Below are positions 52,101 to 63,867 of a DNA stretch of 64,000 bases, piece by piece. The notes below the pieces were generated by a model that saw only the letters and a list, made by a program, of their open reading frames with translations, did no database searches and was not told the origin of the DNA. This DNA is from Agelas oroides. Taxonomy: Eukaryota > Porifera > Demospongiae > Agelasida > Agelasidae. The stretch covers positions 691,501-755,500 of the forward strand of contig OX422203.1 in assembly GCA_949130485.1 (NCBI GenBank), read 5' to 3'. Made by a program: the position numbers and the translations under genes. Each line of letters opens with the position of its first letter. Position 1 is the first letter of the stretch.

Positions 52101-55100
52101 TGAATGAAATAGCAGTCCCCATCTCCTGGTCACCCCAGCGCAGCTGATGAGGCCTGGTATTGGCCGAAACGCGTCCTGCGCAGTGGGTGACTTTGTATAT
52201 AACATCTAGGCCTATTTTTTTAAGGGAGATGTGGTTCGTTGATTGTTCATGCATGGAACGTCAAACATAAACACTCTTGTTATTGCTGGGTCGTGTAGTG
52301 AAATCAGTTTTTTGTTTTTGTGCATATATAGTCTCTGCAAAATACAGTACCAGATAGACAGCAACTTTTTGTTGCTAAGCAACAGACTACTGTTGTTGTA
52401 AGTGAGTGTGCAAGTACTTGGTGTTAACCATGAATACTGTGCTACATTGTAATTTAGGTTACTAATTAACAGATTAATTAATTTATCATGATGGTAGTGA
52501 ATATAGTTGTCCTGGACGCTAAGTAACAGCTACATCCCTCCTTGTGGTGACACATTGTGTTGACTGATATCAATGTGTAAGACAACCATCTACTACAAAC
52601 ATAACGTAATAGACGCCGCCCTTGAATAGCCGCTGCCCTCGAATAGTAGTTGCGGGTAGCAAATGCGGTACGTGCACACGTTTTGACGATATCACCACGC
52701 TAGTGCTAGTGTTGTACGAGTCGGTTCCACAGCTGACAGCAAGACCGAGAGGCTGCGTGTACTACTAACAGCGTCTAGCAACCGTCACCGTCTCACTTGT
52801 ACGTACCTTATTCAGCTGTCGTTGATGTCTGCAGGCTTTCTAAAGAAACAAACGCTGCCCTCGAATAGTAGCCTCACAAAAACAAGCAGCGAAAAAAAGT
52901 AGCCGCGGCGTCTGATCGAAGAAATGGAATATAACCCTTACCTATAAGCTATACCACTGTAGAAGAGAGATATGAACGACATTCTTATGTGTTGCCTAGG
53001 TAACAGGTTATATTAGTGTTTTGGTGTTGTAGGGGTTAATTTCAGCTAAAACTCTACGCTTGTAAACAGACACACAGTCGGCCATCTTAGTAGTTTCTCT
53101 ATGAAACACCAGGAGAGCCTCCAGTCACGTCTTGTGGCTTTAATTCCATACCTCCTATCGCTTATCAGGCTCCCGATTCCTTTTATGGTGAAAAGCTGAG
53201 TGACCTTTTTGTGTGTGTACATCAAATGTACTCATCACATGACTAGTCTCACTGGCTTTGAAGGTACAGATACCAGTAGAACCAGTAATACAGGAAGGCA
53301 CTAATGGGATTACAGTGTTTCAAAGAACTATTTCCTTTCTGTAAAACAACTTTTGAGGTCAGGAACGGTTCATGTGACCTCGTGAATATTCTTGGCTGGT
53401 GCAACATCTACAATTATCCACCCATGGTTCCAGACTTGTACAAATTCTGGCTCAAGTTTCAACTTAGAGTGTTTCTTTCTAGGATCTTTTTGTTGTGGAA
53501 GGACCTCTGTCTTTGTGTTCTGCATCTGTTTAATGATTGAATTATGAATGAAGCTGCAGCTGCCAAGCTATGTCATGTCCAATGAGAGGATATTATTTGA
53601 TGGGTCACATTTTGTGCATGTGCATTGAACACGTTTGACCTTTGGTCACTCAGTACCTTGGATGTGGTTTGGCTGGCTACCGTTTTGCCCATGATGCACC
53701 ATTTCTGTCCACTGCAAAAGAAACAAGAAAAAAGAAATTTTTGCTCATGTTGCTACTTATTTTTGTGTGTATATTATGCTCAATTGCCACATGTTTGAGT
53801 GTATTGAACGCTCTGGGAAGGAGGCTAATGGCATGAGTTTATGGGTATCTAACCTCGTACCCAGGCCATTGAACGCTCTGGGAACGAGGCTAATGGTATC
53901 ATGAAAGCATGTCATAGTTAACTTCATTGTAAACATCCGGCTGTGACCCCATATGTTTCATTATACACAGCATGCCTGGTATTCTGTACAAATGACATAT
54001 TGCATCTCTGGTTCTCACACACAGTCAACTCCAACTACTACGCCATGGGGGTCGCTAAGCCCCCTACCACACACCAGGTGGATAGGGCAGCCATGCACAT
54101 CTACAATTCTATCATGTAAGGGCTCTACGTCATGTGACTTTTAACCAATCACATTCCTCAATGTGGTCATGTGACCTTTAACCAATCACATTGGGTCATG
54201 TGACAAATCATATTTCTTAATTGGGTCATGTGACCTTTAACCAATCACATTCCTCAATAGGATCACATATCTGCACTCATAATTATGTAAGCCCTTGTAT
54301 AGCTTTGATCAATTACCAAACCATTTGCATAACAGGTTTGCCCACAAGTATCGGCAGCAGAAGGTGAGTATACTGCGTTTTATTGGTCCATACCTCATAA
54401 GATATGACTGCTTGCCTTGTTGCTGCACTCTTGACCTTTTGCAATAGCTAAATTTTTCACACTGATTTACTTGCATGTGATTAGAGTGAAGCATTTCTCT
54501 TACTCAGGTGGAGAATGCAATGGCCAATAGAATCGCACCATTCTGTATGGACGGACACAGGTCAGCAGCACCTTCATTCATGTTAGATATCATCATGATG
54601 TAATGCTCGTGTGCTGTTCTGTCTGTGTATGGACTTTATGATATTTCATAACTTATACAAGAGCACATAAGAATGGGCGGCTTGAGTAAGAGCAATAGAA
54701 GCCCCGTAGTCCGGTCAAAATATTGAACTGTACTAAAATAGAACACCCGGTCACGTGCGTCTATGCACCATGCACAGTGCGTGTTACTATGTTTAGTACT
54801 GGCGGTAAATTCCGACCGGTTTCAAATTTTACGGAGTTACACGCTCTTACTCTAGCCGCCCATTCTTATGCGTTCTTGCTTATATGACGCCATTCATGTT
54901 ATCATCACAATGTACTCACGTGCAGGAGCTTGTCAAAAACTTCATAGATTATTACGTCACTACTCGTATCTGCTAAATGCTTATATGACGTCATCAATTG
55001 CGTCACTGATATGACAAGGGTTCGGTGACTTGATGTCCTGTTACAGGTACATACACATGACGGCCAGAATTCCTGGGGAGGATATCGACAAGTTCGAGAA

Positions 55101-58100
55101 CTTTGAACATGAGAAACCCAGGCACATTGTGCTATGCAGGTAATCAGCAATCTTTTTTCTCAGGACTTCACCATTATAGTTCTTACCTAGCCTCGTTCCC
55201 AGGCCCCACCCAGCGGGGAGAGCCTGGGAATGAGACTAGTTCTTACCGCTATGGTGAAAAATCTGGGTTAAGGCCTAAGTGACCCGTTTGCGCACAAGTT
55301 GCGTAAATAATGATGCATGTATAGCATTTCATCTCTCACTGGTTGATAGAAGTTGCCAGTGTGGAAATTTATCTCTTCAGTGTTTCGTACTGACAAGGTT
55401 CCGGACAAGGTTTGTTCACTCCCCTCTCGTAGGCAAGGCAAGTTCTACCAGGTAGAGGTGGTGTCCAGGGACGGCCAGATTCTGCCGCCAAAGGAGATCA
55501 AGAAGCAGCTGCAAAAAGTCATGGAAATGGCCGGAGGTTAGCTGCCCATCTCTCATTACAGATAAATTGCATGTTAAGTTGAACTTATTACACGAGTTAG
55601 CATGCAATAACCGCGATATGCACACTAACGAGTGTAATAAAGTATTTATTATCCATTACCACAACAGCGTCGTGTCTCTTCTCACACAAAATACTGAGTA
55701 ACTCGCAGTTCGAATGCACCGGTGTGGTATTGCACGGCACGGGAATAGGAAAATACTGTTGTAGAAATATCAACTGGATAATAAAAGTTACTTTCGTATA
55801 CTGCTTGTGTGATGACAGTAACTCTCTACTACCACTTGTAGAAACGATTTTGTGTGATCACTGGTTTGTTTTACAGATGAGCAAGACAAGACTGGGCTGG
55901 CTGCACTCACTGCTCTTCCTAGAGCAAGGTGGGCCAAGGTGAGTTTGTTTAGAGGATTGTGAGAACTAGTGGTCAGCCAGGAGCCCTGGCAACTGCTTGG
56001 CTTTCACTTTCATGAGTTTGTTTAGAGAATTGTGAAGTGGTTGTCTGCTTGTTGTAGCTCAGCCCTGGTGACTCAAGAACCAGAAGCAACTGCTTGGCTT
56101 TCACTTTCATATTTGCTGGATTATATCAAAAATGTCTTTATCATCTGCTGGCTGACTGTGAGAACCAACCACATCTGTTGATAGCAGGCCTAGATTACAG
56201 TGGACTGCACAGGAATATCATACTATCGTAATCTCTTCTGTATATTTAGATCAGACACAACCTAGCATGCTATAGCGCTAGCAGGAAGCCTGTAATATCG
56301 TAATCTCTTCTGTATATTTAGATCAGACACAATTATATATCGTAATCTCTTCTGTATATTTAGATCAGACACAACCTAGCATGCTAGCAGGAAACTTGTA
56401 TATCGTAATCTCTTTCATATATTTAGATCAGGCACAGAATGGAGAAGAGTGCCACAAATCGTGAGAGCCTACATTCCATTGATTCCAGCTATAGCGTGGT
56501 TTCTTTGGACACAGAGAGTATAGATCCATCAGTAAGTATGTCAATATATACCATACCTCAAATCTGATTAGTCCTTGTTGTTATTAGGCAGTTTACACTG
56601 TAGTTGATATGAAACATCCTTTTACAACATGAAACAGAATCTACAATTTCCTGTCTGTAAGTATATGGAAACTTACTACCTACCTGTTACCAAAAGAAGT
56701 GGAGAATATAAGATCCTACTTGCCATGTGTGGTCACTGTGGTGGATAAGTGACTGATCCATTGTCTTGTGAGCTACTATAACTCCCAATTGATTTCTACT
56801 TGTGTGTGTACAGGATATGAATGCACGAGCGAATATCCTCTTTCATGGGAACGGGTACAACAGGTATGGCAGCTAGTGTTCTGCTTAACTACTATTTTTC
56901 ATTTTCCACTTATCAGTAACAGTTTACTACAATATCTGCCCCCCGCTTGTATACTACTCTGTAAACTGGTCTGCATACCTGCCCCCCCCGCTTGTATACT
57001 ACTCTGTAAACTGGTCTGCATACCTGCCCCCCGCTTGTATACTACTCTGTAAACTGGTCTGCATACCTGCCCCCCGCTTGTATACTACTCTGTAAACTGG
57101 TCTGCATACCTGCCCCCCGCTTGTATACTACTCTGTAAACTGGTCTGCATACCTGCCCCCCCGCTTGTATACTACTCTGTAAACTGGTCTGCATACCTGC
57201 CCCCCCGCTTGTATACTACTCTGTAAACTGGTCTGCATACCTGCCCCCCCGCTTGTATACTACTCTGTAAACTGGTCTGCATACCTGCCCCCGCTTGTAT
57301 ACTACTCTGTAAACTGGTCTGCATACCTGCCCCCCGCTTGTATACTACTCTGTAAACTGGTCTGCATACCTGCCCCCCCGCTTGTATACTACTCTGTAAA
57401 CTGGTCTGCATACCTGCCCCCCGCTTGTATACTACTCTGTAAACTGGTCTGCATACCTGCCCCCCCGCTTGTATACTACTCTGTAAACTGGTCTGCATAT
57501 CTGCCCCCCGCTTGTATACTACTCTGTAAACTGGTCTGCATACCTGCCCCCCGCTTGTATACTACTCTGTAAACTGGTCTGCATACCTGCCCCCCGCTTG
57601 TATACTACTCTGTAAACTGGTCTGCATATCTGCCCCCCCGCTTGTATACTACTCTGTAAACTGGTCTGCATACCTGCCCCCTGCTTGTATACTACTCTGT
57701 AAACTGGTCTGCATATCTGCCCCCCCCCCGCTTGTATACTACTCTGTAAACTGGTCTGCATACCTGCCCCCCGCTTGTATACTACTCTGTAAACTGGTCT
57801 GCATACCTGCCCCCCGCTTGTATACTACTCTGTAAACTGGTCTGCATACCTGCATATAGCCTTGTTCCCAGGCGCGGAGGGGAACAAGGCTAACCTGCAT
57901 ACTGCCCTGCATATGTCCTACTTTTACATTGCACCACGCCTCTATATACTGACGCAGGTGGTTCGACAAAGGTGTTCAGTTATTGATCTCCTCAAATGGT
58001 GTGGCCGGAGCGAATGCAGAGCATTCTTGTATCGATGCAACTGTTGCTACCCAGTTTTGGGAGTATCTCTTGTCTGAGGAGGAGTACGATGAGAATGGCC

Positions 58101-59153
58101 ACGTCCTGGATCCATTCCCGGGAGCAAAGGCATTTGACGTCCCTCCTCCAACAGAGTTAGTCTCCTAGTCTCCTAGTCTATAACAGTGTCTCCAATTCCA
58201 ATCTATGTGTCCTCAGTCCATTCCATTGTTCAATGTCCCAATTCCATTCCAGTGTTCCCAGTCCATTCTAATGTAGAGTGTTCCCAGTCCATTTTAAAGT
58301 TACAGCATTCCCAGTTCATTCTAATGTAGAGTGTCCCCAGTCCATTCCATTGTGTTACATAATTATACTGACTGTAGGTTGAAGTGGGAGCTTGAAGATT
58401 TCCAGACGGACTTGGAGGAAGCCAAGAGAAACCTGGCAGAAATGGTAACATCACAGACACTAGCTGAAGAAGTGTTCTGTGTGACACCAAATTGTTTTCA
58501 TAACTTGTGCTGAAGGCAATGCTGCCATCTTTTGAATGCACTTGTGTTCACTATGCAGGACAAGATTTATAACATAGCTAGCTTCCTTCCCATGCCTTCC
58601 CCTGTCCAGTTTTTGATTGCTTGCAATATTCATGAATAAAATCTTCCAGGCCTTCCCTCAGTTTTTGCACACGGCAAGCAATCAAAAATTGAATGATAGG
58701 AAAGCCAGGGAGGGAGGTTAGGCCCCAGTTAACCCTCAGGCATGAAATGTTACTCCTTGTCTCACAGATCTACGACTCTGACCTGCTGGTCACAAGCCCA
58801 GGTTATGGGAAGGCAGTGCCAAAGAAGTGCCGTCTGAGTCCAGATGGGTGGATCCAAATGGCCATGCAGCTGGCCTATTACCGGATCCACAAGAAGTTTG
58901 TACTCACGTATGAGTCTGCTACCACCAGGTGTGTAAGTTGCCTCATTCCTGAGCCACTAGACTGGGAACTGGGAATGAGATTGTTATTTGATAATAGCAT
59001 GACACTGTGGTTTTTTGTTTGTTCTGTAGGCTCTACCACCTTGGACGTACCGAGACTATTCGTCCCGTCTCTGACATGTCGGTCAAATTTGTTAAGGTGT
59101 GTGTGTGTGTGTGCGTGCGTGCGTGCATGTGCGTGTGTGCATGTGTGTGTGTG

Positions 59154-59196
<43 letters not shown>

Positions 59197-61230
59197 CAAA
59201 CTGATAAAACCCTTTTTTAAATCCACACAGGCCATGGATGATCCAAGTGTTACGCGTGATGATGTCAAAAAGTATCTAAAGAATGCTATTGAGTACGTCC
59301 TTCATTGTACACACCCACACGTTCATGTCTCATATAACAACTGGTCTCATTCCCAAACCCCACGTCTGACGACTTCCTTTGGGCTGATTCCTACTACCAA
59401 TGTACTAGGAACCAGGCTACAGGTCTTCTTCACTTGGTGTGGTCTTGGAATGAGATTACATTACGCTAGCCTCGTTCCCAGGCTAACATTATGCCCATGA
59501 CTCACCATATCATTGTACACAGGAACATGGATAGGGACAGGGACAGGGACAGGGGGACAAGGACCCTGCCTTGTTGTACCCCGGTCCATTATGCTGGTTG
59601 CCTTGCTTTCTTTCTCTTCAGGTACCAGTGTAAGTACAAGTTTGAGGCAATGCGTGGACTGGGCGTGGACAGACACATGTTTGGTCTCTACGTTGTTGCC
59701 AAGGGGATGAACATGGACCCGCTGCCCAGGATGTTCCAGGACAAGGTATAAAAGACCTGTAAAGGTGTTGCTAACGTGGCAGTTGTGTATATTGAGCACA
59801 TCACTGCGCACTGTTATCAATAGAATAAGATTTTGTTGCCAATTTGGGTTCATCCTTTCCTCTGACCCCCACCCTCCACTCTCTTCCTCCCCCTCCTCCA
59901 CAGGCCTTCAACTTCTCTTTCCAGCTCTCCACCTCCCAAACTCCTGTGAGGACCACGGACCGCTGGACCCTGGAGCGGAGTACTCAGGGGGGAGGGTTCG
60001 GGACTGTGACAGATGATGGCTATGGGGTGTCCTACGTTGTGATAGGGGAGAACCAGGGTAAGTGACCTTTGAAGGTTGTTTCGTACAGACTTTCAGGAGA
60101 AGGGAGGGGAAGGAGGAGGAGGGAGGGGGAGGGAGGGGGAGGAGGAGGAGGGAGGGGGAGGGAGGGGGAGGAGGAGGAGGGAGGGAGGGGGAGGAGGAGG
60201 AGGAGGAGAAGGGAGGGGGAGGGAGGGGGAGGAGGAGGAGGGAGGGGGAGGAGGAGGAGGGAGGGGGAGGGAGGAGGAGGAGGTAAGGTAAGTAACCCTT
60301 GAAAGTTGTTTCGTACAGACTTTCAGGAGAAGGGAGGGGAAGGAGGAGGAGGGAGGGGGAGGGAGGGGGAGGAGGAGGAGGGAGGGGGAGGGAGGGGGGA
60401 GGAGGGAGAAGGGAGGGGGAGGGAGGGGAAGGAGGAGGAGGGAGAAGGGAGGGGGAGGGAGGGGAAGTGACCCTTGAAGGTTGTTTCGTACAGACTTTCA
60501 GGTGTACCACTAAACAGTTGCCATCCACCATACGAACTGTGACAGTTTTCCACCATAAGACCCAAGACTTCATGGGTCAACATGAATTGGCTTACAGTTA
60601 GGGATGGTGGTACATGCATGGTTTTGCCATCTAGCGCCACTTTCCCATGCTCGTTGGTGAACTAGCCTTACATGCACAGGGTAGCTGCACTATGGCACTA
60701 ATTGTACTCAGATTGGACTTTTCTCTCACAGGTGTATTATTGTGGGCAAGAGCGCATAAGAACGGGCGGCTAGAGTAAGAGCACGTAACTCCAATAGAAG
60801 CCCATAGTCCGGTCAAAATTATTGAACTGCACTAAAAATAGAACACCCGGTCACATGCTTAGCAACAATGGCTTATGTCTATGCGCAGTTGCGCATACAT
60901 GTTACTATTTTCAGTGCTCACGGTAAATTTCGACCCGTTTCAAATTCTACGTAGTTACACGCTCTTACTCTAGCCGCCCGTTCTTATGCACTCTTGATGT
61001 GGGTATTCTTTTTCCTTGTCTACCATTGTGAAAATCACTTTTCTTGTGTCGTGGGATGTGCTGAATATATTCTAGCCATTAGGCCTCTTTCACTGTGATC
61101 TCTCCTCTCTGTTTACGCAGTGATCTTCAGCGTGCACAGCAAGCGATCCTGTCCCACGACTAGCACACAAAAGTTTGCTGAGGAAATCTGTAAGGCAATG
61201 GTGGACTTGAAGAACCTATTTGATGCCTGA
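49163..61230 (+). CDS. CPT1: Carnitine O-palmitoyltransferase 1-like
   Basis: Twenty-one exons join in phase to 697 residues: 49163-49420, 49656-49768, 49875-49932, 50232-50290, 51839-51915, 54025-54115, 54336-54363, 54508-54560, 55047-55139, 55433-55536, 55877-55938, 56427-56531, 56814-56863, 57958-58155, 58378-58444, 58768-58928, 59030-59096, 59231-59292, 59622-59745, 59904-60057 and 61121-61230. Two membrane segments lie in exon 1. Then [45 protein letters not shown] and NAEHS follow (catalytic His near residue 406), then LSTSQTP and [16 protein letters not shown]. It makes acylcarnitine from long-chain acyl-CoA at the mitochondrial outer membrane. Compared with human CPT1A (773 aa) it starts at the first membrane segment and lacks the ~47-residue cytosolic N-terminus. 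An in-frame TGA lies just upstream at 49136. Confidence 0.96.
50282..50409 (+). repeat. 64-bp tandem duplication across a CPT1 donor
   Basis: Two adjacent 64-bp copies begin GACATACAGGTTTG. The first copy contains the real end of exon 4 (ACATACAG) and its donor. The second is intronic and repeats both. Confidence 0.9.
50800..51440. repeat. About 130-bp tandem repeat in CPT1 intron 4
   Basis: Two near-identical units starting GAGGTCAACAATTTCCAAG at about 51225 and 51353, preceded by several decayed units sharing AGGTCA and GTGGGAGCTCCCCCTGAATC segments. Confidence 0.75.
52110..52255 (+). repeat. Dispersed element with hammerhead-like core
   Basis: In CPT1 intron 5. GTCACCCCAGCGCAG (52129-52143) pairs with CTGCGCAGTGGGTGAC (52176-52191). 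Between them are CTGATGA, a GGCC/GGCC stem and GAAAC in hammerhead order. A decayed relative is at 7822-7870. Its right part (GGGAGATGTGGTTCGTTGAT) recurs inverted at 15612-15641. It is probably a fragment of a retroelement family. Confidence 0.55.
54658..54878. mobile_element. MITE, family B
   Basis: A 221-bp copy with CAAGAGCACATAAGAATGGG and CCCATTCTTATGCGTTCTTG ends, in a CPT1 intron. The flanks ACTTATA and CTTATAT overlap by six bases, so the exact duplication is uncertain. Confidence 0.85.
55188..55238. mobile_element. Hairpin MITE, family A (9-bp TSD)
   Basis: A 51-bp element, TAGCCTCGTTCCCAGGC to GCCTGGGAATGAGACTA. It has the exact 9-bp flanking repeat GTTCTTACC (55179-55187 and 55239-55247), in a CPT1 intron. 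Confidence 0.92.
56225..56430 (+). repeat. Tandem array of a CPT1 splice acceptor
   Basis: Four copies of a segment with TATCGTAATCTCTT, TATATTTAG and ATCAGACACA. The fourth is the real acceptor (TTTAG at 56422-56426) and the first bases of the exon at 56427. Units are separated by variable spacers that include CCTAGCATGCTAGCAGGAA. Confidence 0.88.
56940..57855 (+). repeat. About 43-bp minisatellite, about 21 units
   Basis: Units contain CCGCTTGTATACTACTCTGT then AAACTGGTCTGCATACCTGC. They differ mainly in C-run length and in CATACC/CATATC. The array fills most of the CPT1 intron between 56863 and 57958 and ends at a family A hairpin. Confidence 0.95.
57857..57892. mobile_element. Minimal hairpin MITE, family A (9-bp TSD)
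   Basis: A 36-bp element, TAGCCTTGTTCCCAGGC to GGAACAAGGCTA. It inserted into the last minisatellite unit and duplicated ACCTGCATA exactly (57848-57856 and 57893-57901). Confidence 0.9.
60062..60480 (+). repeat. Three nested repeats with GGGAGGA arrays in the last CPT1 intron
   Basis: The segment ACCTTTGAAGGTTGTTTCGT plus ACAGACTTTCAGG occurs three times, each time just after a GTAAGT-like or AAGTGACC sequence. The copies are separated by two GGGAGGAGG arrays. The first copy begins four bases after the donor of exon 20. Confidence 0.85.
60747..60996. mobile_element. MITE, family B
   Basis: A 250-bp copy with CAAGAGCGCATAAGAACGGG and its complement at the right end. The flanks TTGTGGG and ATGTGGG agree at six of seven bases. 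It lies in the last CPT1 intron. Confidence 0.9.
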
Positions 61231-61959
61231 GACACAAGAACATTTCCTTCCTTCACCATGGAGCAATACAAGTAGGAGGGGTATCTAGTTTCCTGAAAAG
61301 TCAGCCCTCTCTTAATTTGTTTTCACTTTGTTCTTTGAGTTTTGTAAACACAGATAAATGTAGCTTCAGTTTCAGTTGTGATTATTTGCTGTACAGTTCA
61401 ATCTCCAATGGAGACCCTCTTTCACTCACGTTGTTGTTGACAACATAAACTCTTCTTTATAACTTCTGTTTTTAGAATGTATGATAAGTACACAAAAAAC
61501 CGACAGTTGCTGGAATTGATTGAACTCAGACCCCCTGCAATGGCTGAGCTTCCAAATTAATTTTGATTCCCATGCTGCAATTTGTTTTGCCTTTCTTCCT
61601 GTTAGGAGGAGGGTCTAAAATTATGGCATTCCTTTTGGCTAGCTGAACAGCTAGTGAGCACGCTTTGAACTCTGCTGGATGACTCTGTTCGCAAGAGAAA
61701 TTCTAGCAGAATGTTGGAACCCCAACTAGCCAGATCAGAGCATTAATTCAGATCGAACCTGCATGCACACAGCCACAAGCCCTGCTTTTAATATCTCCAG
61801 TTGAGACAGGCACATTGTCCTGCCAAATGTTGGGGTTGTCAACACCATGCAAAGTGACACACACACACACACACACACACAGTAAAAATGAATATAGAAC
61901 ACGCACTGGACACCTAAAATGATTTTGTGGGAGTGTACGAACTTAAAAATATAAAAATG
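61231..61959. other. Convergent intergenic region
   Basis: 3' flanks of CPT1 (+) and the gene at 61960-63721 (-). It holds a SINE-like fragment at about 61493-61556 that shares CAGTTGCTGG with the element at 10928, and a short CA array at 61859-61882. No gene seen. Confidence 0.7.
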
Positions 61960-63721
61960 TCAAATGACAAAACTCCCTCCATTTACATCCTCTATGATGC
62001 CATATTTAGCCAAATTTCCTTCCTTTTCGCTGTCGGGTTTTCTGAGCACCACGGACCCATCAACATTTCCTGTACTGCTTGAGGGAGATTCATCTGTCCT
62101 CCGGTAGGCGAGCACGAGCTCCGATTGTGTGCTAGAACTTGAATCATGGCTGTACTCTGAAGTTCTCTCTGCTGCTGCAGCTGTGATGGTACTCTGTGAA
62201 GGAGGAGAATCAGCTTTATTCACTGTCACTTGAATTTGCTGTTCAAGTTTCTGTCTGCGTATTGACAGCTTTCTCATCAGTTCTTCTCTACCGCCGGAGG
62301 ATGTTGGCTTCGCACTCGTAGCTGCAGGTCCATCCCTACTGGTACTAGGGTTTGATGAAGCTGCTGTCGTTGCTGCACGTCCTTTTGCTAATAACTTGGT
62401 TGTGTCCGTAGGACTGGGGTCTGAGGAAGCTTCAAACTGTGACGTGTCCGCCTCCATTTCTTGGACAGGACTCAAGGGTGTATCACAGCTTTGTTCTTTG
62501 GGAATCAGTTGTGGTAATTTAGAACTGAACAGAGTAGACACAGTAGACCCTTTAACAGGAGGCAGAAGAGGTTGTTTTTTATCAAGAGTTGAAGTTGTAT
62601 AGCTTCTGGGTTTAGTCTCTGGCGGTGGTTGTACCAATTTGCCCCCCTTTGTCTTTGCTCCATCTGTGGAGCTGCTATTAGGAATTGCCAAAGGTTTTGT
62701 GTTGTGTATACTGGGAGGATGGGCAGGGTTAGCGGGCATCCACATGGACGTACTCTCATTCACGGGTTTGATTGAAGATGTCTGGGATGTAGGAGAAAGG
62801 AGGGGGGTAGGTTTTGTTGATAACTGCAGCATCTTAGGCTTTGGAGGTGTAAGTGGCTTTTTAGGTACAAAGGAGAGAGGGGGGGCAAGGCCTGGGTCCG
62901 TCCCACTGGGTAGCTTTCTCTGAAGGGGCACGGGCTTCTTTTGAATACAGACTGAAGTGGGTTTCGTAGGGTTGCTTAAGGATAAAAACTGCCAGTTTGC
63001 ATAGGAAGGGTGCGGACCCTCTTTCCTGTACTCCTTTTCCGCTTCTTTCTCGTCCCCCTCCTCTTGCTCCTCGTCCTTCTCTTTCTTCACAGATATAGAT
63101 GGTGTTTCGTACCCTCCTACATTTGATTTCACCACTTCTCTGTCCTCTTCTTCACCAGATAAGACAGCAGCTGATTTTCCACTCAAAGTATGAATATTGA
63201 CATAATTGGAAGGTGGACAAGGTGGGGGTTGAGAGGTGGGACCTCCGGAATGGGACATACTGGAATCAGAACCAGGCCGGTCACGGCAATCTGCAGGGTC
63301 CAAGTCTCTGCCACGGGGTAAGCTACTGGCAGACCCATGGCTGGAGGTGGTGGAGAGGGTAAAACTCTTGCTCTTGAGGAAGGGAGACGGCGAGTGCGAC
63401 GATGATCCACCTCTGTGCTTGGAGATTCTTGCAGCAAACTTGCTGTGCAATGAATCCCATTCTTCAGCCATCTGGGGGAAGATATAAAACGGTACATCAA
63501 TATGGAGAGCTTTTTCTTCACATGATCTTAAGTCCATATACTAATCCTGCGCTGCCATCTTGATGTAAAGTAATAAACGTGGGAATGTAGGTATGCAATT
63601 CAACACATACTAGAAGCATATCGTCCATAGTCTCGTTCCCAGACCGCATTTTGCGTGCCCGCCGGAATCTGGTCAACTGCCTATTCCATTTTCGTTCAAG
63701 TGCGCCAGAATGCTGGTGCAT
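61960..63721 (-). CDS. Proline/serine-rich protein, family not recognised
   Basis: Two exons, 63721-63611 (37 codons) and 63471-61960 (504 codons with stop), join in phase to 540 residues. The N-terminus is basic and helical (LERKWNRQLTRFRRARKM, then EEWDSLHSKFAARISKHRGG). The middle is low-complexity, rich in Pro, Ser, Thr and Lys. It has proline-rich stretches (QPPPCPPSNYVNI, KKPLTPPKPKM) that could bind SH3 domains and a YVNI that resembles a Grb2 SH2 site. Near the C-terminus are a charged helix (REELMRKLSIRRQKLEQQI) and a compact conserved-looking end (AKYGIIEDVNGGSFVI). An adaptor or cytoskeletal scaffold fits, but I cannot name a family. Reading straight through from 63537 is also open, but the acceptor CCCCCAG before ATGGCTGAAG favours splicing. 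Exon 1 contains a family A-like end. Confidence 0.72.
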
Positions 63722-63796
63722 TGTTCTTTTCTAATTTAACGCTTGACGTCGTCGAAGATTGCATTCCACATTGCGTGTGAACGATCTACTAGCGAA

Positions 63797-63867
63797 ATGG
63801 ACGTTGATCGGGCAACCCTAGCTGCCACGTGTAGACTAGGCCGTTGTAGCTATCAAAAGGAGTATGG
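63797..63867 (+). CDS. Possible first exon of a gene running off the window
   Basis: An ATG at 63797 opens MDVDRATLAATCRLGRCSYQ and reaches a GT donor at 63868. It lies 75 bp from the start codon of the opposite-strand gene, which is the spacing seen at the other divergent pairs here. No downstream exon is visible within the remaining 130 bp, so this is weak. Confidence 0.3.

Noticed and set aside
56940-57855. Possible CRISPR-like array
   Set aside because: Same reason: continuous 43-bp units, variation only in C-run length and single bases.
63471-63537. Alternative start of the 540-residue protein at 63537
   Set aside because: The frame is open, but the stretch is pyrimidine-rich just before CAG and reads as an intron end; exon 1 at 63721-63611 joins in phase.
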